Part shown: positions 57,556 to 64,000 of the stretch, piece by piece
How positions within the stretch are numbered: the stretch's first letter is position 1
Layout: each line of letters starts with the position of its first letter
Origin: Wurfbainia villosa
Lineage: Eukaryota; Streptophyta; Magnoliopsida; Zingiberales; Zingiberaceae
Length of the DNA: 64,000 nucleotides
Direction: 5' to 3'
Assembly (NCBI GenBank): GCA_025175895.1
Contig: CM046000.1
Coordinates: 69,840,720-69,904,719, forward strand
The notes under the pieces: generated by a model
Told to the model about the DNA's origin: nothing
The model's input: only the letters and a program-made list of their open reading frames with translations
Database searches by the model: none
Translations under genes and position numbers: made by a program

Positions 57556-57790
57556 CTTATGATAAGATAAGATGGAGATGCTTCCCTTTCAAGTAGGGAT
57601 CAAGAGCTCTCCTTATGTCAAGATAAGATGGAGATGCTTCCCTTTCAAGTAGGGATCAAGAGCTCTCCTTATGATATGATAAGATGGAGATGCTTCCCTT
57701 TCAAGTAGGGATCAAGAGCTCTCTTTATGACAAGATAAAATCAAGATGCTTCCCTTTTTGTGTTGGGGATCAAGAGCATTCTTTATATTA
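57556..57790. repeat. 58-bp tandem repeat in the left LTR of L
   Basis: Four copies of GATAAGATGGAGATGCTTCC / CTTTCAAGTAGGGATCAAGA, the last divergent. The mirror block is 61130-61370, also four copies. Confidence 0.9.
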
Positions 57791-58009
57791 TGACAATAAA
57801 AAGGAAAGAATTAAGTATTTTACTTTGCAAGAGGTTAAGTACCCGACCCGTCAGGTGGTCGTTAATCAAATCCATAGGGACACAAGAAGACGTAAGAGGT
57901 CTTGCCTTGGTAAGACGTAAGAGGTCTTGCTCTAGTAGGACTGGTGGCTCGCTACCCCAGCCTATTAGGGAACGCGCATTATGTGGTACTTAACCTGGGG
58001 CCCCCCAAA

Positions 58010-58550
58010 CAAGTTATGATGATATTGAAGTATTTATAAGTATATGTTTTGAAAAGGAAAGACTTTTATGATATTGTGTATGCTTATGTTAAATGCTCTG
58101 AATGCTTACGAACTAGGTTCTTTATGCATGCTAGATGTTATGAAGTTATGATGATATTGAAGTATTTATAAGTATATGTTTTGAAAGGAAAGACTTTTAT
58201 GATATTGTGTATGCTTATGTTAAATGCTCGAATGCTATTTAACTAGGTTCTTTATGCATGCTAGATGTTATGAAGTTATGATGATATTGAAGTATTTATA
58301 AGTATATGTTTTGAAAAGAAAAGACTTTTATGATATTGTGTATGCTTATGTTAAATGCTCTGAATGCTTACGAACGAGGTTCTTTATGCATGCTAGATGT
58401 TATGAAGTTATGATGATATTGAAGTATTTATAAGTATATGTTTTGAAAAGAAAAGACTTTTATGATATTGTGTATGCTTATGTTAAATGCTCTGAATGCC
58501 TACGAACTAGGTTCTTTATGCATGCTAGATGTTATGAAGTTATGATGTTT
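58010..58550. repeat. About 133-bp tandem repeat in the left LTR of L
   Basis: Four copies starting AAGTTATGATGATATTGAAG. The right LTR has five (60240-60905). Confidence 0.92.
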
Positions 58551-59390
58551 AGAGTTAAGTCTAAGTATGTGGTGACTATGTACTTTATGCTAGTTTAGAA
58601 TTTATGATGTGGTGAAGGTTAAGGGTAAGGTTAAGAATACTTGCGACCATGTTCCTTCTGCATGATTAGGGTTTATGTTATTACAAATGTTTAAGTTCAA
58701 GTTAACCAAATGCTTATGATTACGTTCTTTCATGCACGCTTAGTTTATGCAGTTATAACGCTCATGTTCAAAGTATGCCCTACTTAGATTAATTATGCTT
58801 AACCTGCTTATGAACAATTCTATGCCATGCTTAGTTCTTTTTGTACTATTACCTGGATATGTTGTTGATTAGTGTTGCTATGAAATGCTTAGGTCATTTT
58901 CTATGCCAGCATGCTCATGTTCTAATAGTTTGATGAAATCGTGGCTTTTGTGAGTAGGCAAGGATCTTACTAAGCTATATGCTTATAGTTTATGTTGTCC
59001 ATATACTGCAGATAAAGGAAGTCTGCACTAGAGGAAGTGGCAGGAGGGGCCATGTGCGTGTGTGATAGTGGCATGGTGGAAGAAGACCCTTCACTATCTG
59101 CTTATATTTATATGCTCTAAGAAAAATTTAAGACATTGCTTCCGCTTATAAGACTTGTGTTTAATGAGTATCCCTTTATTTAAGAGGTTCGATATGTTAG
59201 AACTCATGAACGAATCCTTTCGTTATGCATGTTATGAAATGAGATAAGATACGTGGTCATGCTAATGATGAATAAGATAGGTGATGCATGTGCCAAAGAA
59301 GGTTTCAGTTATGATAACCTGTTTAAGCATGTAGACTTTGAACGGATCCATATGTAGTATGCTAATAAAAAAAAAAATATATAGACTAAA

Positions 59391-59429
59391 GTAGCGCCGC
59401 CCTGAGAGCAGATAAGGGCGGGCGCTACA
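59391..59429 (+). promoter_or_regulatory. Hairpin at the U5 end of the L LTR
   Basis: GTAGCGCCGCCCT pairs with AGGGCGGGCGCTAC (one bulge) around the loop GAGAGCAGATA, ending exactly at the LTR terminus. H and F carry a comparable GC-rich inverted repeat at the same place with a different loop. Confidence 0.75.
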
Positions 59430-59431
59430 GG

Positions 59432-59443
59432 TGGTATCAGAGC
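59432..59443 (+). other. Primer-binding site of L
   Basis: TGGTATCAGAGC, two bases after the left LTR. Only about seven more bases of internal sequence follow before the inverted LTR. Confidence 0.9.
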
Positions 59444-59450
59444 TGGCGTA

Positions 59451-62400
59451 CAAAGTCTACATGCTTAAACAGGTTATCATAACTGAAACCTTCTTTGGCA
59501 CATGCATCACCTATCTTATTCATCATTAGCATGACCACGTATCTTATCTCATTTCATAACATGCATAACGAAAGGATTCGTTCATGAGTTCTAACATATC
59601 GAACCTCTTAAATAAAGGGATACTCATTAAACACAAGTCTTATAAGCGGAAGCAATGTCTTAAATTGTTCTTAGAGCATATAAATATAAGCAGATAGTGA
59701 AGGGTCTTCTTCCACCATGCCACTATCACACACGCACATGGCCCCTCCTGCCACTTCCTCTAGTGCAGACTTCCTTTATCTGCAGTATATGGACAACATA
59801 AACTATAAGCATATAGCTTAGTAAGATCCTTGCCTACTCACAAAAGCCACGATTTCATCAAACTATTAGAACATGAGCATGCTGGCATAGAAAATGACCT
59901 AAGCATTTCATAGCAACACTAATCAACAACATATCCAGGTAATAGTACAAAAAGAACTAAGCATGGCATAGAATTGTTCATAAGGTGTTAAGCATAATTA
60001 ATCTAAGCAGGCATACTTTGAACATGAGCGTTATAATCGCATAAACTAAGCGTGCATGAAAGAACGAATCATAAGCATTTGGTTAACTTGAACATAAACA
60101 TTTGTAATAACATAAACCCTAATCATGTATGGAACATGGTCGCAAGTATTCTTAACCTTACCCTTAACCTTCACCACATCATAAATTCTAAACTAGCATA
60201 AAGTACATAGTCACCACATACTTAGACTTAACTCTAAACATCATAACTTCATAACATCTAGCATGCATAAAGAACCTAGTTCGTAGGCATTCAGAGCATT
60301 TAACATAAGCATACACAATATCATAAAAGTCTTTTCTTTTCAAAACATATACTTATAAATACTTCAATATCATCATAACTTCATAACATCTAGCATGCAT
60401 AAAGAACCTCGTTCGTAAGCATTCAGAGCATTTAACATAAGCATGCACAATATCATAAAAGTATTTTCTTTTCAAAACATATACTTATAAATACTTCAAT
60501 ATCATCATAACTTCATAACATCTAGCATGCATAAAGAACCTAGTTCGTAAGCATTCAGAGCATTTAACATAAGCATACACAATATCATAAAAGTCTTTCC
60601 TTTTCAAAACATATACTTATAAATACTTCAATATCATCATAACTTCATAACATCTAGCATGCATAAAGAACCTAGTTCGTAGGCATTCAGAGCATTTAAC
60701 ATAAGCATACACAATATCATAAAAGTCTTTTCTTTTCAAAACATATACTTATAAATACTTCAATATCATCATAACTTCATAACATCTAGCATGCATAAAG
60801 AACCTAGTTCAGGCATTGAGCATTTAACATAAGCATACACAATATCATAAAAGTCTTTTCTTTTCAAAACATATACTTATAAATACTTCAATATCATCAT
60901 AACTTGTCTGGGGGGGCCCTGTGTTAAGTACCACATAATGCGCGCTCCTAATAGGTCAGTAGCGAGCCACCAGTCCTACTAGAGCAAGACCTCTTACGTC
61001 TTACCAAGGCAAGACCTCTTACGTCTTCTTGTGTCCCTATGGATTTGATTAACGACCACCTGACGGGTCGGGTACTTAACCTCTTGCAAAGTAAAATACT
61101 TAATTCTTTCCTTTTTATTGTCATAATATAAAGAATGCTCTTGATCCCCAACACAAAAAGGGAAGCATCTTGATTTTATCTTGTCATAAAGAGAGCTCTT
61201 GATCCCTACTTGAAAGGGAAGCATCTCCATCTTATCATATCATAAGGAGAGCTCTTGATCCCTACTTGAAAGGGAAGCATCTCCATCTTATCTTGACATA
61301 AGGAGAGCTCTTGATCCCTACTTGAAAGGGAACCATCTCCATCTTATCTTATCATAAGGACACATGCATTCATAACGTAAGAGTACCCTAAAGGGGTCCT
61401 AAAGCATAAACGTGTTCATCACATAAGCATGTTTCATTGCATCGTAAACATGAAGCATATTTCCTAAGCATATTCATGACATATTAAATCACAAAACATG
61501 TTCTTCACCTAGGCAAATCACAATATTCATAACACATTACATCATAAACATGTAGCACATTTCCTAGGCATATTCATGGCATATTGAATCATAAAACATG
61601 TTCATCACATGGCCTAATTTCATGGCATACTAATTCATAAACTTGAAGCATATTCCCTAAACATATACATGGCATATTAATTCACACAACATGTTCATCA
61701 CCTAAGCATATTTCATGGCACATTATATCATAACATGAAGCTTATTTCCTAGGCCTATTCAAGGCATATTAAATCATCAAACATGTTCATCACATAGCCT
61801 AATTTCATGTTGCATTGAATCATAACATATTCATCACACAAGCATAGTTCATGTCATATTAAAAAAAACATACCCATAGCACAACTACATATAGGGGTGT
61901 TTTCATGAAACCCTAACCCTAAAATCATTGGTTGGCCGAATCTTGTAAGGGGCTCAAGCTTAGGTTTTGTCCCCTAAAATTCATTCATAAAGCATTATAA
62001 CCTAGCATAGCCTCATTAGGGATATTTTCATGCAACCCTAACCCTAGTTACCTAGGGTGGTCAAACCTATAAGGGCTCAACTAGGGTTCTTGTCACCTAA
62101 TATTCATTCATGAGCACTACACCCTAGCATAGCATCTTTAGGATATTTTCATTCAACCCTAACCCTAGTTACCTAGGGTGGCCGAAACCTATAAGGGCTC
62201 AACTAGGGTTCTTGTCACCTAACCTTCATTCATGAGCATTATAACCTAGCATAGCACCATTAGGGATATTTTCATGCAACCCTAACCCTAGTTACCTAGG
62301 GTGGCCGAAACCTATAAGGGCTCAACTAGGGTTCTTGTCACCTAACCTTCATTCATGAGCATTATAACCTAGCATAGCATCATTAGGGATATTTTCATGC

Positions 62401-63224
62401 AACCCTAACCCTAGTTACCTAGGGTGGCCGAAACCCATAAGGGCATCATCTTGGATGGTGGTTACTTAAAGGTCTTACTTGAAACATACCATCTAAGAAC
62501 ATAACTTTAGAATCAAGTTCATGCAACCCTAACCCTAAAATCTTGGGGTTGGCCGAACCATATAGGGTCATCCCCTTTGGACTTTGGACTCCTAAAGGTA
62601 TCTACTTGAAACATACCACCCATACAAACCTCCCTTAGTAGCATTTTCATGAATCCTAGCCCACCAACTTAGTTGGCCGAAACTTATAAGGCTACAATTT
62701 CATATTTCTTTCAAGCAACCTAACCTATCAAGCTAATACACTGCAGGTGAGGGGAAAACTTACTTCCTTCGCTTTGCTTGAGGAGATGACCTAATGGAAG
62801 TCACCTAGCTCTCTCCTAGCTTGCAAGGGGCTCTCGGCCAAAGGAAGAAGAAGAAGGGCTTAGGTTTCGGTGAGAATGAAGAGAAGAGGAAGAAGGAAAG
62901 AAGAAGTGGCCAAGTGGAACTTCTCTCTTCTTTATAAAGGGGAGGAAGAGAAGTTTCTCTTCTCTTTGTCAAGCCTCTTCATTTACCCTCCTCCCATTTA
63001 TCTATAGGTTCCCCTTTTCCTCTAATGATATGATTCTATTGGGCTCATGGTTAGTGGGTGCATCTATAAGGCTTGGCTATCTCTAGAGGTGGGGGGTTCA
63101 ATTCCTAGGCTTTGCATCTCTTTTTGGCTTATTTTCTTTTATTTCTCCAAAAAGGCCTACATAAAGCCTATCATCATAAAGCCAAAAATTCTCGTAAAAT
63201 TGCTAGAATTTCACGGGTGTTACA
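59451..63224 (-). repeat. Right LTR of L, inverted, missing its last about 90 bp
   Basis: Inverse complement of 55700-59340, 3774 bp against 3641 bp; the 133-bp excess equals one extra repeat unit. Minus-strand start TGTAACACCCGTGAAATTCT at 63224. It lacks the U5 end, hairpin and PBS. Confidence 0.92.
60240..60905. repeat. About 133-bp tandem repeat in the right LTR of L, five copies
   Basis: TTTCAAAACATATACTTATA recurs near 60338, 60471, 60604, 60737 and 60868. The last copy has a short deletion. Confidence 0.92.
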
Positions 63225-63260
63225 ATCCCTCATACCTTGTAAAAGTTTCGTCCTCGAAAC
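63225..63260 (-). other. 3' untranslated end and polypurine tract of L
   Basis: On the minus strand: stop codon, GTTTCGAGGACGAAACTTTT, then the purine-rich AAGGTATGAGGGAT directly before the LTR. The GTTTCGAGGACGAA phrase is typical of Tekay/Del chromoviruses. Confidence 0.75.
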
Positions 63261-63559
63261 TTAAAACAATTCCGGGTACTTCTGCCTCATGTCCTCCTCG
63301 CGTTCCCAAGTAGCCTCCTCATATTGCGAATTCTGCCACAGGACCTTCACTAAGGGCACCTCTTTGTTCCTTAGTCTCTTGACATCTCGGTCTAGTATCT
63401 GGATAGGCCGACTTTCGATACTCAGGTCCTCTTGAACGTGTACAATTTGTGGCTCGATCACTTGGTCCGCTCTGGATATGCATTTCTTGAGCATAGAGAC
63501 ATGGAACACGTTGTGTATAGCCGACATCTCTTGGGGCAGTTCCAGCTTGTACGCTACAG
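63261..63559 (-). pseudogene. C-terminal fragment of chromovirus integrase (L)
   Basis: Minus strand, about 98 codons: VAYKLE, a 1-nt insertion near 63541, then LPQEMSAIHNVFHVSMLKK and, at the end, QNSQYEEATWEREEDMRQKY PELF. The HNVFHVSMLKK block and the ATWEREE tail with chromodomain-like features identify a Tekay/Del-clade Ty3/gypsy integrase. The fragment starts exactly at the right edge of L, so the catalytic core and the whole polyprotein upstream are missing. Confidence 0.88.
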
Positions 63560-63564
63560 CTTAT

Positions 63565-64000
63565 GTTTAATTCATAGACATATTGCCCAAAGATCATGGT
63601 TGGATATTTCATATGTTTTCAAAACAATTCCTTAATCTAAAATCTATGTATTCATGTTTTGGAACAATTCAAAGCAAGACTAGGTGTTAAAATGGATACT
63701 AACATGCTCAAAAACTAGTGGTTTTTCAAGTGTTTGGATTTTTGGCAAATCTCAGAAAATATAATGATTTTTCATGAAAAACTATTTTTCCTTGATAGAT
63801 ATACTTAATAGAAATATGCTCCTAAAATTTCATGAGTTTTCGAATTTTATGGAATTTTTAATGCATTTCTGAAATTCGCCCAGAAAATCAAAATTTCGGA
63901 ATCAATTGTGCCAGTCGACTACCATACTGATAGCAGTCGACTGCTCACCTGAAAATCAGCCTGCATTTTCTGATTTCAGATTTTAATCCTATTTTTGGTA
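63565..64000 (+). other. 3' noncoding region of C2, right part
   Basis: Resumes with TGTTTAATTCATAGACATAT and follows 31920-32360 of C closely, including the pair of CAGTCGACT palindromes at 63911-63945. No gene. Confidence 0.82.

Larger units (their letters stand above)
55700..59429 (+). repeat. Left LTR of L (complete)
   Basis: 3730 bp, TGTAACGCCCGTGAAATTCT ... GGGCGGGCGCTACA. TATAAAG at 55988-55994. Three tandem-repeat blocks lie inside it (see separate entries). A hairpin closes the LTR. Confidence 0.9.
55700..63559. mobile_element. Palindromic Tekay/Del chromovirus L
   Basis: A plus-strand LTR (55700-59429) is followed by a PBS, then at 59451 by an inverted LTR (to 63224) and the inverted 3' end of an integrase gene (to 63559). 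TSD GCTTA at 55695-55699 and 63560-63564; element C has the empty site with one GCTTA (GGAAGGCTTATGTTTAATTC, near 31910), so the whole palindrome entered as one unit or formed from a unit with these ends. Gag, protease, RT and most of integrase are absent. Confidence 0.9.
52176..64000 (+). mobile_element. Element C2, second gag-only element (3' LTR beyond window)
   Basis: 5' LTR 52176-53328 starts TGTTAGGGCAATCTCTTGCC, as in C. PBS, intact gag and 3' noncoding sequence follow, interrupted by L at 55700-63559 and resumed at 63565 to the window end, where the sequence is at the CAGTCGACT pair, about 300 bp short of the expected LTR. Confidence 0.9.

Overview
This window looks like pericentromeric or otherwise heterochromatic DNA of a flowering plant, probably a large-genome monocot (the lineage is a guess). 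I found no host gene, tRNA or rRNA. Nearly every base belongs to LTR retrotransposons. The evidence is TG...CA long terminal repeats (LTRs), primer-binding sites (PBS) of the plant initiator-Met-tRNA type (TGGTATCAGAGC), Ty1/copia gag-pol order (gag, protease, integrase, RT, RNase H), a Ty3/gypsy chromovirus integrase tail, and exact 5-bp target-site duplications (TSDs).

I named the elements J, D, I, B, A, K, C, F, E, H, G, C2 and L. From left to right: (1) J (1-2088, minus) is a collapsed copia copy of the B family. (2) D (from 2148) is a SIRE-like copia element; its 5' LTR is split by I, a 4-kb solo gypsy-type LTR (3011-7007, TSD TAACG), and its gag is cut at 9607. (3) B (plus copia) starts at 9607. 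Its 5' LTR is split by A (10435-21712, copia, TSD ATGTG). A is itself split by the solo LTR K (17206-19046, TSD AATAT). (4) B gag-pol lies at about 23.9-27.4 kb. The B 3' LTR is split by C (28365-37294, TSD CTAGA), a gag-only element whose own 3' LTR holds F, a minus-strand Tekay/Del-type LTR. (5) E (37872-44016, minus) is a second B-family copy abutting B tail to tail. (6) H (44017-44788) is another Tekay/Del-type LTR fragment. (7) G (44789-52175) is a SIRE-like copia with most of gag-pol. (8) C2 (52176 to beyond the end) is a second gag-only element with an intact 578-aa gag. (9) L (55700-63559, TSD GCTTA) sits inside C2 and is a palindromic Tekay/Del chromovirus.

The order of nesting gives relative ages: D is older than B; B is older than A and C; A is older than K, and C older than F; C2 is older than L. 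If E sits in the B 3' LTR, the right-hand series may be a tower up to seven insertions deep (D, B, E, H, G, C2, L). The E, H and G steps lack their right-hand TSD partners, which would lie beyond 64000.

The most unusual items are L (two about 3.7-kb LTRs fused head to head around a PBS, integrated as one unit with an aberrant right end inside the integrase gene), a candidate phase-0 intron between gag and pol in G, the gag-only C lineage, and a bias for CAG-to-TAG stop mutations in the copia copies.
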